DNA of 29,281 nucleotides from positions 1 to 29,281 of the forward strand of contig CAYVTD010000039.1 of assembly GCA_964454445.1 (NCBI GenBank), read 5' to 3'. The notes beneath the pieces are model-generated. The model was not told where the DNA came from. It did no database searches and saw nothing but the letters and a program-made list of their open reading frames with translations. The position numbers and the translations under genes are program-made. This document shows, piece after piece, positions 16,902 through 25,824 of this stretch. Origin of the DNA: CAYVTD01 sp964454445 (GTDB lineage Bacteria > Bacteroidota > Ignavibacteria > Kapaibacteriales > UBA2268). Within the stretch, counting starts at the first letter, position 1, and each line of letters begins with the position of its first letter.

Positions 16902-19900
16902 ACAATTTTCTTTAGAGAATAAGAGTTTCCTGAAGAGATTTTCAGAAGATAGACTCCTTCAGGCAATTGGCTTAAATCAATTCTTTCAATAAAACCATCA
17001 CTTGTAGTTTTGGGTAGAGTTTTTAAAATCAACGCTCCAATGCTGTTGAAAAGAGTAATTTCTGCTGATAATACTCCATAATTTCTTAATTCAATAGTTA
17101 GAATATCAGAGACTGGATTTGGGAAAACAAAGATTCTTTTCTGAAAATCAATATCAAAGACTGCGTCATCAACTACAACATATATTAGACCTGATCTGTT
17201 GCTACATCCCGCTTCTGTGAAGATTTCCACTCTATATTTTCCGGTAATTTCAGGTTTATAACGTCTAACATTAGAATTGGGAATTAGTTCATTGTTTACA
17301 TACCATAAATAGGAATGGGCTTTGATGGTCGATTCTATGGTATGGTCTTCTTCATAAAAAACAATTTCAGGTGCTTCGGGATACTCTTGCGCCTCGACGA
17401 AGATTGTATCAGAGTAATACGTCAGACCATCTCTGACACCAGCAACCCAATAGTAACCAGTTGATTTAATAGTAATAAAACGACTACTTGTCCCGTTAGA
17501 CCATCTATAACTGCTATAACCATCGCCGGCGTCGAGGATTACACTATCGCCAATACAGAAAGGAATTTTCCCTTTATAAACAGAGATTACTGGTTTATTG
17601 CTGTCCCCGACAAAAACAGAAAGCTCGGAATAGGAGCAACAGCCTGCATTGTTGCATACTATAAGCGAAATCGTCCCCGACGACTGATTTCCCCAACGTA
17701 CTTCTGCAATATTCGAATTTGCCCCATTAAATATACTGCCGCCTCTAACAAACCATTGGTAATTATTGCCCGGTTTAGTTTCGCATGAATAAGTAGCTGA
17801 TGAATTGGGCATAACCCTTGCTGGACCAGTTATTTTTGAATCCGGAGCTGGCAAGACAATTATTAAAACAGTATCCATGCCAAAGTTGCCGGTTTCATCG
17901 CGAACTGTAAATGTATATTTTGTTGTTACAAGCGGTTTTGCTGTTGGAGTAGCAGACTGAGGATTACTTAAAGCAGTTTGTGGAAACCATGTGAATGTTG
18001 TGCTACCTTGTGCGCCAGTGTTGTCAGAGCCGATTATTACACTATCGCCTTCACAAAGAAAAATAATTCCGTCTTCGCCTCCGCCGGCATCAACATAAAA
18101 AGATTCGAGCATTATCTTTAAAAGAAAAGCATCGGTGCAGCAAGCATCTCCCGCTGAAGATTGGAAAGCATTTTTTGTAACGGGGAAATCTGTTGATGAC
18201 GTCGTGCCGGTAATGAGCGAATACCCATATTTTGTTTGGGCAATTTTTCGGGCTATATCATTATTTTTACCGCCAATGTATGTGCAATATTTCAATTTGC
18301 TGCCATCATCACTCATTCTCAGAGCAAACGCATCTGAGCGAAAATTAGTATCGTTATATGTTTCATCAAAAGCACGTGCGGTAACTGGGAAATCTTTTGA
18401 ATTTGTAACTCCTGTTAAATAAATATAAGGTGAAATATGAAGGATTTCGTAAGCGGTTTCTGAAGCATTACCGCCAATATATGTTGAAAAAATTAACTTT
18501 TCTGCTTTTGAATCGAGTTTTGCTACGAAAATATCGCCAACTCCGTAATCGGGGTCAGATATGTGGTAATTCGTATTAAAGGCGTCTTTGGTTACGGGAA
18601 AATTTATTGAAGCAGTTTGCCCTGTTAAGAAGATGTTTGCATTCTCATCAAGAACAAATGAATAAGCAGCGTCTTTGTCGTCTCCGCCCAATAATGTCGA
18701 AAGGGCAAGCTGCTTAGCGCCGGGATAAATTGCAGTAATAAAGCAGTCGTTGCCGGTTTGGGTGCCTGTTTTGTCTTTAAGAGTCCTTTGATAAGCATTC
18801 GTAGTAGTGGGAAAATCTGTTGATTGGGTTATACCTGCTATGTAAATTCTACCATCGTCGGCTACGCGTATATCTTGCGAAAAATCATCAGCATTTCCAC
18901 CGATATAAGTCGAATACAACAATCTACCACCATCGCTGCTCAGTTGGGCAATAAAGGCATCATAAGCGCCTTTGTGCGCTGTCTGAAAGGCATCTGCAGT
19001 TAAAGGATAATCGCCAGAAAAAGTAGAATAACCGGTTATGTATGCCTGATTTTGATGATCAACGTAAATTGCTGTTGCATAATCATCTTTCGAGCCGCCA
19101 ACAAATGTTGAATATATTAATTGACTACCATCGGAGCTTAATTTTGTTATGAAGCTGTCATATTTTCCATTATGCTCCATATCGTAGCCATTTTTTACAG
19201 GAAAATCAATAGATAGATAGGTAAAGCCGGTGATGTAGATGTTGTCATTTGCATCGAGGATTAGATCTTTTGCATAATCATCTGCCGAACCACCAATAAA
19301 AGTAGAAAACAAGAGCGTTTTCCCATCATTGCTAAACTTGCTAACGAAAGCATCGGGGTAAAAAAACTCATTTTTATTGTAAACGGTATCGAGAGCACCT
19401 CTGGTAACAGGAAATTTTTCTGAAGAAGTAAAACCACAAATAACAGGGTTATCATTGCTGTCGAGGGCTATTGCTTCGGAATATTCGTAGCTTGAACCGC
19501 CTATATAAGTTGAAAATATTAGCGGATCAATGACTAAAGTCTTATTCTTATCATATTCTCCGACGACGAAACCTATTGTTTTATCGGGGTTTAAATAGTA
19601 ATGACAATCAATCTGTTCAATTCTGCTATTTGTTTCTTGATAGGCAAACAGATTATTATGTAAAATCAGTCCTAGGCTTGTTGATATGGATAATTCATTG
19701 TATTTATTGATGTTAATGTCGTTTATATAATCGAATTTAATTCGGATATCATCAGTTTTTGCACCGGAATGAATGATAAAATCATATCTTAATGAATTAT
19801 TTTTTGTATAAAAGTGCAAATCGATATTCTTATATACATTTTTAAAAATAATTTCTGAATGAGTTCTTACATTACTATACCAAGAACTGGAATCGCGCCC

Positions 19901-20233
19901 CAAGAAATAATTGAAATATGGATATTTGTTATTTTTAGTTTCGCAAGTTGAAAAATCGGCATCAATGAATATCATTTCAAAATTATGCGTTCGTTTTCTC
20001 AATAAAAGATTATTTTTATTGTCAGGAGATGGCAATTCGCTATTGGAATAAGCTTCAAAAACGATATTGGCGTTTCCGAGCCAGGCATTCAATCCATTTC
20101 CTTTAAAGAGAAAATCTGTGTTTTTGCCGTATTGTCCCTTGTTTTCGATAAAATAAGAGGCATTTAAAACTATTGGCAAGAAAACACTACATAAAACTAT
20201 TAAATAAATTCTTTTATACTGACCGATATTCAT
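16889..20233 (-). CDS. Secreted seven-bladed SBBP propeller protein with T9SS type A sorting domain
   Basis: 1114 residues. A signal peptide (MNIGQYKRIYLIVLCSVFLP) is followed by an N-terminal domain starting ENKGQYGKNTDFLFKGNG, the usual partner of SBBP repeats. Roughly residues 235-720 contain exactly seven repeats of the form (F/Y)STYIGG..D.A..I..D...N.YITG.T.S.DFP, as expected for one closed beta-propeller. Two PKD/Ig-like units follow, beginning CEGDSVIIGS and CIGDSVILDA. The end (VFPNPVSDILTIEL ... LPEGVYLLKIS ... KKIVIIR) is a type A sorting domain, so it is a T9SS cargo. The binding partner is unknown. The in-frame TTG at 20260 was rejected in favour of the ATG at 20233, which starts the signal peptide and fits the promoter at 20273-20303. 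It ends one base past the convergent MEMO gene. Confidence 0.9.
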   Translation of the reverse strand: MNIGQYKRIYLIVLCSVFLPIVLNASYFIENKGQYGKNTDFLFKGNGLNAWLGNANIVFEAYSNSELPSPDNKNNLLLRKRTHNFEMIFIDADFSTCETKNNKYPYFNYFLGRDSSSWYSNVRTHSEIIFKNVYKNIDLHFYTKNNSLRYDFIIHSGAKTDDIRIKFDYINDININKYNELSISTSLGLILHNNLFAYQETNSRIEQIDCHYYLNPDKTIGFVVGEYDKNKTLVIDPLIFSTYIGGSSYEYSEAIALDSNDNPVICGFTSSEKFPVTRGALDTVYNKNEFFYPDAFVSKFSNDGKTLLFSTFIGGSADDYAKDLILDANDNIYITGFTYLSIDFPVKNGYDMEHNGKYDSFITKLSSDGSQLIYSTFVGGSKDDYATAIYVDHQNQAYITGYSTFSGDYPLTADAFQTAHKGAYDAFIAQLSSDGGRLLYSTYIGGNADDFSQDIRVADDGRIYIAGITQSTDFPTTTNAYQRTLKDKTGTQTGNDCFITAIYPGAKQLALSTLLGGDDKDAAYSFVLDENANIFLTGQTASINFPVTKDAFNTNYHISDPDYGVGDIFVAKLDSKAEKLIFSTYIGGNASETAYEILHISPYIYLTGVTNSKDFPVTARAFDETYNDTNFRSDAFALRMSDDGSKLKYCTYIGGKNNDIARKIAQTKYGYSLITGTTSSTDFPVTKNAFQSSAGDACCTDAFLLKIMLESFYVDAGGGEDGIIFLCEGDSVIIGSDNTGAQGSTTFTWFPQTALSNPQSATPTAKPLVTTKYTFTVRDETGNFGMDTVLIIVLPAPDSKITGPARVMPNSSATYSCETKPGNNYQWFVRGGSIFNGANSNIAEVRWGNQSSGTISLIVCNNAGCCSYSELSVFVGDSNKPVISVYKGKIPFCIGDSVILDAGDGYSSYRWSNGTSSRFITIKSTGYYWVAGVRDGLTYYSDTIFVEAQEYPEAPEIVFYEEDHTIESTIKAHSYLWYVNNELIPNSNVRRYKPEITGKYRVEIFTEAGCSNRSGLIYVVVDDAVFDIDFQKRIFVFPNPVSDILTIELRNYGVLSAEITLFNSIGALILKTLPKTTSDGFIERIDLSQLPEGVYLLKISSGNSYSLKKIVIIR

Positions 20234-20268
20234 TTCGTTTGATTTTTCTAAATTATACAAATCTTATA

Positions 20269-20303
20269 AAATCAAATATATTAAGAAAGGTTTGATTTAA
20301 CAA
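20269..20303 (-). promoter_or_regulatory. Bacteroidota-type promoter with overlapping inverted repeat, upstream of the SBBP gene
   Basis: On the minus strand TATATTTG (20280-20273) matches the -7 element TAnnTTTG. TTG (20303-20301) lies 20 bases upstream as a -33 element. The leader to the ATG at 20233 would be about 35 bases. An 8-bp inverted repeat, AAATCAAA (20269-20276) and TTTGATTT (20291-20298) with 14 bases between, overlaps the -7 element. The same core and spacing recur at 28639-28670. Confidence 0.55.
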
Positions 20304-20327
20304 TATAAAAATAAGTTTTGGGCAAAC

Positions 20328-21488
20328 TCATATATACTTGGAAACGAACTCAATCAAAGTTATAGAGTCGTTTTCCCAATTATATTTATTTTTGAAGGCA
20401 TTATAGGCATTTTCTGCCATTGTTTTCAAGTCGTGTTTGTGAAAATTTATTATTGCTTCAGTTATAAGGTCGATATTTTCACAATCTACACAAACTCCCG
20501 CATTAGTTTCCTCTATAATTCTTTTAAATGGGGCAGTTTCAGCAAGAAAAACAGGCTTGCCACAAGCAAAAAAGTCGAAAAGTTTGTTGTGAATGGTCGT
20601 GTTGTTGAAATCACTTAATTGGTATGGGATTACACCTACATCAAATTGGGATATTATTTGTGGGAGTTCGCTTATTTTATACTTGCCGGTTGTAATCATA
20701 GAATCCTGAGCATTTTCTTTAGAAATTAATTCTTTGTAATCGCCCATGGATTCGCCGTCGCCAGCAATTATAAATTGAATATATTTGTTGTTTTTTGATG
20801 CTTTAATAAATGCTTTTAAAAAATTTTCGATGTTCTTGTCACCCGAAGTAAATCCGTGATGACCGAAGATCTTTGGTGGGATATTAGTGCCTAATTGAGC
20901 ATTTTTAAAAAAACTTTTCTCGGGTGTATTGTGTACAACAGCCGTTTTTTCGACCGGATAAGCATATTTTTTATTTATTCGTTCGATATTCTCATTGCAA
21001 ACACAAATAATTCCATTTGCCAGCGCCACCGATTTTTTTTCTACTTTTTCAGGAATATTTAATGTGTGAACTAGGAATCTTAAAAAAAATTTTTTGCGAT
21101 ACTTTTTAAAGTCTTTCATTGCGGCAGGATAGTTTTCTGCCATATCGATGACAACAGGTATATCTTTTTTCTTTGCTTGGTGCGAGCATTGTTCTGCTAA
21201 TAAAATCTCACGGGGAATGATTATATCAGGTTTAAAATCTTCAATGATACTTTTAATAGCTTTAATCCAGATAGGATTGGCGGAATATGGTTGAGTTAAA
21301 GCGGAGTTTATATTATATCCCACCCTGACAATTCTGATTCCATCAATGGTTTCTTCTTTTATCTGTCCGGGAGACCAGCGGGCAAGGATACAAACATCGA
21401 AACCATTGTTAGCAAGGGCTTTGCAAACCTTTTCAGTTCTGACATCCCAAGGATATGATGCTTGCCAGACATAGAGTGCTTTATGCAT
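20328..21488 (-). CDS. Glycosyltransferase family 4 (GT-B fold)
   Basis: 386 residues, cytoplasmic or membrane-associated, transferring a sugar from a nucleotide donor. The C-terminal Rossmann half shows the family layout: FGHHGFTSGDKNIENFLKAF after the linker, FIIAGDGE, and a donor-site region with FDVGVIPY then FDFFACGKPV. A conserved Glu (AETAPFKRIIEET) is near 330. The N-terminal half begins ALYVWQASYPWDVRTEKVCKAL, like other surface-polysaccharide glycosyltransferases. Donor and acceptor cannot be told. Its ATG (21486-21488) directly abuts the stop of iorB (21489-21491), so it is probably co-transcribed with the iorAB pair although the functions look unrelated. Confidence 0.87.
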   Translation of the reverse strand: MHKALYVWQASYPWDVRTEKVCKALANNGFDVCILARWSPGQIKEETIDGIRIVRVGYNINSALTQPYSANPIWIKAIKSIIEDFKPDIIIPREILLAEQCSHQAKKKDIPVVIDMAENYPAAMKDFKKYRKKFFLRFLVHTLNIPEKVEKKSVALANGIICVCNENIERINKKYAYPVEKTAVVHNTPEKSFFKNAQLGTNIPPKIFGHHGFTSGDKNIENFLKAFIKASKNNKYIQFIIAGDGESMGDYKELISKENAQDSMITTGKYKISELPQIISQFDVGVIPYQLSDFNNTTIHNKLFDFFACGKPVFLAETAPFKRIIEETNAGVCVDCENIDLITEAIINFHKHDLKTMAENAYNAFKNKYNWENDSITLIEFVSKYI

Positions 21489-22076
21489 TTAATATGAAAT
21501 CATTTTTAACGTATAATCCCTACCGGTGTGCAAAGCTTTGATGTTCATATCGACAACTTTCTCGCCTTTTCTGCCAAATAAAGTTTTTGTTGCCTTTATC
21601 AAGGTTTCGATATCAATATCAAGAAAAGGCGATGAAGCACCGAGTACAACCATATTTGATGCCTTTGTAGAGCCAATATCACGAGCAATAGCGTCAGCAT
21701 CAATAACTATCGAATTAGGATATTTTTTTATTTCAGTTATTACATCGTCAAGGTTAGGATAATCGGGAATATTATTGTATGGAGCTTTATTTGTGATGAG
21801 CCAACCATTTTTAGTCAGCCAAGGCAAATATCGCAAGCTTTCCATTGGTTCGACAGAAATGATTAAATCAGCAGCACCTTCAGGGATAAGGTCAGAGTAA
21901 ACGATGCCGTCTGAAAGACGAAAATGCGATTGTACAGCACCGCCTCTCTGGCTCATACCGTGGACCTCCGATTGCTTGAAATTGAGGTTTAAATCTACTG
22001 CGGCATAACCAATAACTGCTGCAATGGAGAGAATGCCTTGACCGCCAACTCCCGAAAGGATTATATCTTTTTTCAT
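21489..22076 (-). CDS. iorB: Indolepyruvate oxidoreductase beta subunit
   Basis: 195 residues, the gamma/beta-type subunit of a 2-oxoacid:ferredoxin oxidoreductase that decarboxylates aryl pyruvates to aryl-acetyl-CoA. The N-terminus IILSGVGGQGILSIAAVIG and the stretch SEVHGMSQRGGAVQSHFRLS are highly characteristic of IorB. LIISVEPMESLRYL is also conserved. It lies nine bases after iorA on the same strand, the standard arrangement. No ferredoxin gene was seen beside it. Confidence 0.93.
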   Translation of the reverse strand: MKKDIILSGVGGQGILSIAAVIGYAAVDLNLNFKQSEVHGMSQRGGAVQSHFRLSDGIVYSDLIPEGAADLIISVEPMESLRYLPWLTKNGWLITNKAPYNNIPDYPNLDDVITEIKKYPNSIVIDADAIARDIGSTKASNMVVLGASSPFLDIDIETLIKATKTLFGRKGEKVVDMNIKALHTGRDYTLKMISY

Positions 22077-22085
22077 ATTAAATGC

Positions 22086-23687
22086 CTATTTTTTCTTTTT
22101 CTGTGCTAAAGTAACAATACATTCACGTCGAGGGATGATAACTGAAACGCCTTCGTAATTCAATTCTTGTTTAATAATTCCAACGTTTGTAGAATGGTGT
22201 TTTCTCAAAGGATTAAGGATTATGATATGCTCCTCTTCGACACCAATACCTTTGCAAATATCTTCAAGTCTTCCACTTGCTTGCGAAATCTGCCCGCCAG
22301 TCATAGCTGTTGCTTCGTTGTCTAAAATAATAATTGTAACTGGTGTTTTATTGACAACGCAATCGAGCAAGCCAGTCATGCCTGAATGAGTGAAAGTCGA
22401 ATCTCCAATCACGGCAACAGCAGGTCGAATGCCAGCGTCTGAGATGCCTTTTGCCATAGTTATTGAAGCACCCATATCGACACAAGAATTTATTGATTCA
22501 AATGGTTTAAGAGCACCAAGGGTATAGCAGCCAATATCGGACATAACATTGCCGCTCACTCCATTAGATACTTCCGCCAGAGCTTCATTCAAAGCATTGA
22601 AAGAGTCAATATGAGGACATCCCGGGCATAGTTTCGGTGGTCTTCCTGCAACAACTGATGGGACAGGGAAAAGATCAGGTTGAGGCATACCTAATGCTTT
22701 GGCAACTAATAGGGGAGAAAGCTCGCCAGTCCTTGGCAAAGTGCCGTCGAGGCGCCCTTTAACTTTGAAACTTTTATTAAGCAATCCTCTAAGAGCTTCC
22801 TCAATAAACGGATACCCTTCTTCTATCACAATAGTAACTTTACATTCAGATACTATTCTCTCAATTAAAATTTTCGGCAGGGGATATTGTCCAATCTTCA
22901 AAACAGGATATGGCGATTCAGAGCCGGAGTAACATTCGTTCAGGTAGTTAAGAGCAATACCGCTAACAATGATGCCAAAGCTCTTGTCGGTGCCGTCGGT
23001 ATAAGCGTTCCAACCGGCTTTTTCCGATTCTTTTTCCAGCGCTGTTTGTTTGTTTAGGAGTAATTGATATTGCTTTCTGGCGATGGCTGGTAAAAGCACG
23101 AATTGGCGAAGATTATCCGGCAGTTTCGGGTCATTTTCCGCCCGGGATTGATAAACTTTGACTCCGGCTCGTGAATGCGCTAATCTTGTTGTTATACGCA
23201 AAAGAACCGGTATTTCGTTCCTTTCCGACAGTTCGAAGCCATAGTGGGTCATCTCATAAGCTTCTTGCTGGCTGCTTGGTTCGAGCATCGGGATCATCGC
23301 AAAATTACCATAAAAGCGAGAATCTTGTTCATTTTGGGAGGAATGCATCGAGGGATCGTCGGCAGCTACTATTATCAAACCTCCGTTGGCTCCAGTGATT
23401 GCTGAATTGAGGAATGGATCGGCGGCTACGTTCAAACCGACATGCTTCATACAAACCATTGCACGTTTGCCTGCGTAGCTCATGCCAAGTGCAGTTTCCA
23501 TCGCTGTTTTCTCGTTAGACGACCAAGTACAATGTACTTTTCTACCGCTTCGCACTTCTCTTGATCTTTGGACATATTCTAATATTTCCGTCGAAGGAGT
23601 GCCTGGATATGCGTAAATTCCTGATATTCCTGCATCTAACGCTCCTTGCGCAATTGCTTCGTCTCCTAAAAGAGGTAATCTGCTCAT
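22086..23687 (-). CDS. iorA: Indolepyruvate oxidoreductase alpha subunit, without the C-terminal ferredoxin domain
   Basis: 533 residues. MSRLPLLGDEAIAQGALDAG and YAYPGTPSTEILE start the pyruvate-oxidoreductase domain I. CPGCPH (354-359) opens the thiamine-diphosphate domain, which continues with IGDSTFTHSGMTGL and IILDNEATAMTGGQ. The longer archaeal IorA proteins (about 600 residues or more) add a C-terminal domain with two CxxCxxC clusters. Here the protein stops at RRECIVTLAQKKKK, so electrons would have to pass to a separate ferredoxin. Shorter IorA forms are known, so this need not be a truncation. A TTG at 23726 is in frame; the ATG at 23687 fits the family start. It is the first gene of a likely iorA-iorB-GT operon and is probably used in aromatic amino acid breakdown or, in reverse, in synthesis. 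Confidence 0.92.
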   Translation of the reverse strand: MSRLPLLGDEAIAQGALDAGISGIYAYPGTPSTEILEYVQRSREVRSGRKVHCTWSSNEKTAMETALGMSYAGKRAMVCMKHVGLNVAADPFLNSAITGANGGLIIVAADDPSMHSSQNEQDSRFYGNFAMIPMLEPSSQQEAYEMTHYGFELSERNEIPVLLRITTRLAHSRAGVKVYQSRAENDPKLPDNLRQFVLLPAIARKQYQLLLNKQTALEKESEKAGWNAYTDGTDKSFGIIVSGIALNYLNECYSGSESPYPVLKIGQYPLPKILIERIVSECKVTIVIEEGYPFIEEALRGLLNKSFKVKGRLDGTLPRTGELSPLLVAKALGMPQPDLFPVPSVVAGRPPKLCPGCPHIDSFNALNEALAEVSNGVSGNVMSDIGCYTLGALKPFESINSCVDMGASITMAKGISDAGIRPAVAVIGDSTFTHSGMTGLLDCVVNKTPVTIIILDNEATAMTGGQISQASGRLEDICKGIGVEEEHIIILNPLRKHHSTNVGIIKQELNYEGVSVIIPRRECIVTLAQKKKK

Positions 23688-23859
23688 AATTCTTTTTGAT
23701 TTTTTGTAATATTTGTCCTTTTGCAATATAATAAATTATTATATATTTATGTGTAGTAAATCTTGTTTTGTAAGTATTTATGTGTTTATTCTCATTTGTG
23801 TTGTTATAAATGAAAAAAAATACAATCAATAATATGAAACTGTTAAATATTGCTAATTA

Positions 23860-24246
23860 TTAATTAGAAATATTTTGCCCTGCCGTAAACTTCAAATGTT
23901 TGCAAACCTCTATGATTTTGTTGAATTCAGAAGATTTGTCCAGGAAGTAATCAGCTCCGAGATCTCTGCTCTTTATACGAAATTTGTTATTTGGAAAATT
24001 TGTTAATACAATTTTCAATCTGATGTGAATGTTATTATTCTTAATAAATTCGAGTATATCAAAGCCGGATCCGTCTGGAAGTTGAATATCAATAACAACG
24101 ACATCAATCGAATTATCAAGTAATTGATTGCAGGCAGAACCAACGCTGCAAGCATAGTACACATTATCTTTGCCAAAAAGTGGCTCGGTTAGCTTTGTTA
24201 TACTTTTTATGAGAAGTTCTGAATCGTCGATAATTAGCAATTTCAT
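23860..24246 (-). CDS. Stand-alone response-regulator receiver domain
   Basis: 128 residues containing only a CheY-like receiver fold. The acidic pair D7/D8 (LLIIDDSE), phosphoacceptor D53 (VVIDIQLPDGSG), T82 (VLTNFP) and K104 (FLDKSS) are all present, so it should be phosphorylatable. There is no output domain and no histidine kinase in the window. The LPDGSGFDILEFIK and DKSSEF stretches resemble receivers of NarL/LuxR-type regulators. An upstream TTG (24279) is in frame, but the ATG at 24246 begins the canonical first strand. It sits between iorA and nrfA with gaps on both sides and is likely its own transcript; TATATTTG (24289-24282) upstream could be its -7 element. Targets are unknown. 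Confidence 0.88.
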   Translation of the reverse strand: MKLLIIDDSELLIKSITKLTEPLFGKDNVYYACSVGSACNQLLDNSIDVVVIDIQLPDGSGFDILEFIKNNNIHIRLKIVLTNFPNNKFRIKSRDLGADYFLDKSSEFNKIIEVCKHLKFTAGQNISN

Positions 24247-24369
24247 TGAAAATAAATAGTAATTCTTAATATTTTCCAAAACAAATATAAAGAATCAATG
24301 AAAAAGAAACTATCGAAAAAAATAGGATTATTATGTCATATTTTTTGCTACAATCTTGTTAAAAAGCCA

Positions 24370-25824
24370 TTATCTCAAGATTGGTTTTCCCCATTCTTTG
24401 TCAATTTTCTTGATTAAATTGGTTTTATCCTCTTTTAAACTTTGCATGTCCCAACCAACATATTTTTGGGCTTTTTCCTTTGTTGAGATATCAGGATACT
24501 GAATTGGGAGGCTAACACCGTGTTTTACAAGAATGGTGGCGATGATTCCGCGTGCTTTTTCAGCTTTTTGGATGGAAGTACCAAGTACACGCAGAGCCTC
24601 GACGGGCGAGTGAAATCCCATCGAATTAGAGGCGGCTACCCAGTCCCAGCGCCATTGTGAGTGACGAAGTAGTGTAAGCACTGGAGCCATTTCGGCTTCA
24701 GTTGCACCATTATCCCAGGCGGCTTTTGCTTCGATATGAGCTTTTGCAAGTGTTTCTTCGGTTAAGGCACGGATTTCCCTTATTTTTTGTTGGCGGGAAT
24801 AAACATCTTGTCTTAATTGCTCTTCACTTTCGCGATGACAAACCTGGCAGGTAGTGCTAATGGAGTTAAGTGGACTTTGCAAGTGGTGATCAGAGTATTT
24901 TATGCCTCCTTCGACTTTATAAGGCATGTGGCAATCGGCACAAGCAACGCCGCGAGCATAGTGGACACCAGTTTGAAAAAGCTCGTAATCAGGATGCTGA
25001 GTTTTAAGCATTGGTGCGCGACTTAGCTTGTGTGTCCAATCAGAAAACTTAAGTGTGTCGTAATACTCTTCAATTTGCTCGACTGAAAAACCTTTGTCCC
25101 AAGGGAATGTAAGATAGTTTGTTCCTTTTTGGAAATAATATTCAACATGGCATTGAGCACAGACCAAAGAACGCATATCTTGATGTGAGAAATCTTCAAT
25201 TTTCTTGCCTTGACGCTCGAATGCTTCGATTAAAGCAGGTCTGGAAATGCGTAAATTCATTGTTTTTGGGTCGTGGCAATCTAGACAGCCTATGGGATTC
25301 ACTATCTCTTTGCCAAGGTCTATCCACTTGCTTTGATAAAACTGTCCGACGCCAATCTTTGACATCATTCTCGGAACATCAGGTCCCTTACAAGTCCAAC
25401 AGGTGCCAGGCATAGGCGATTCTTTTTCACCTCCAGTGCGAAGAATGTTGCGAATGTCATTTACAGCATAAATATGTCCTCGAGCTTGTTCATAAGCTTT
25501 TGAAAAAGCATAACCAGCCCAAAGAACGACCAGGGCAGGATATTCCTCTAAATAGTCAATTCTTGCGGAGCCGCCAAACAAAGAGTGAAACGAAGTATCT
25601 TTCATTTTCAGGTAGGAATCGTATTCCCGTGGATAGTTCTTGCCCCAAACGGAATTATCAACCTCCCATTCGTCGATTTTTGTTTCAGGCTGGAGTTTTG
25701 CTGTTGTTTCGGCTCGTCGCTCAACTATAGATGCAGTGAACATCCCAACTAAAAAAACTACCACTATGGTAATAATAAATAATATCCAATTAAGTGCTGG
25801 TTTGCGTTTTTTCTCTTCACTCAT
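24370..25824 (-). CDS. nrfA: Ammonia-forming cytochrome c nitrite reductase, catalytic subunit
   Basis: Pentahaem enzyme reducing nitrite to ammonium with six electrons in the periplasm. Residues 11-32 form an uncleaved signal anchor or signal peptide. Haem motifs are CWTCK at 142-146 (the lysine-ligated catalytic haem that identifies NrfA) and CLDCH (180), CAQCH (222), CADCH (295) and CQVCH (326). The stretch CAQCHVEYYFQKGTNYLTFPW is the conserved active-site and calcium region of the family. Length of 484 residues is normal. The start is preceded by AAAGGAG eight bases upstream, inside the end of nrfH, and overlaps the nrfH stop by four bases, so the two are translated together. NrfH supplies electrons from the quinol pool. 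Confidence 0.97.
   Translation of the reverse strand: MSEEKKRKPALNWILFIITIVVVFLVGMFTASIVERRAETTAKLQPETKIDEWEVDNSVWGKNYPREYDSYLKMKDTSFHSLFGGSARIDYLEEYPALVVLWAGYAFSKAYEQARGHIYAVNDIRNILRTGGEKESPMPGTCWTCKGPDVPRMMSKIGVGQFYQSKWIDLGKEIVNPIGCLDCHDPKTMNLRISRPALIEAFERQGKKIEDFSHQDMRSLVCAQCHVEYYFQKGTNYLTFPWDKGFSVEQIEEYYDTLKFSDWTHKLSRAPMLKTQHPDYELFQTGVHYARGVACADCHMPYKVEGGIKYSDHHLQSPLNSISTTCQVCHRESEEQLRQDVYSRQQKIREIRALTEETLAKAHIEAKAAWDNGATEAEMAPVLTLLRHSQWRWDWVAASNSMGFHSPVEALRVLGTSIQKAEKARGIIATILVKHGVSLPIQYPDISTKEKAQKYVGWDMQSLKEDKTNLIKKIDKEWGKPILR

Noticed and set aside
23542..23829. 95-codon minus-strand frame overlapping the start of iorA
   Set aside because: Its second half is the iorA start region in another frame (very Arg-rich), and the first half is AT-rich leader.
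24282..24313. Full promoter for the receiver-domain gene
   Set aside because: TATATTTG is present, but no TTG or TTTG lies 19-21 bases upstream, so only half of the signal is there.
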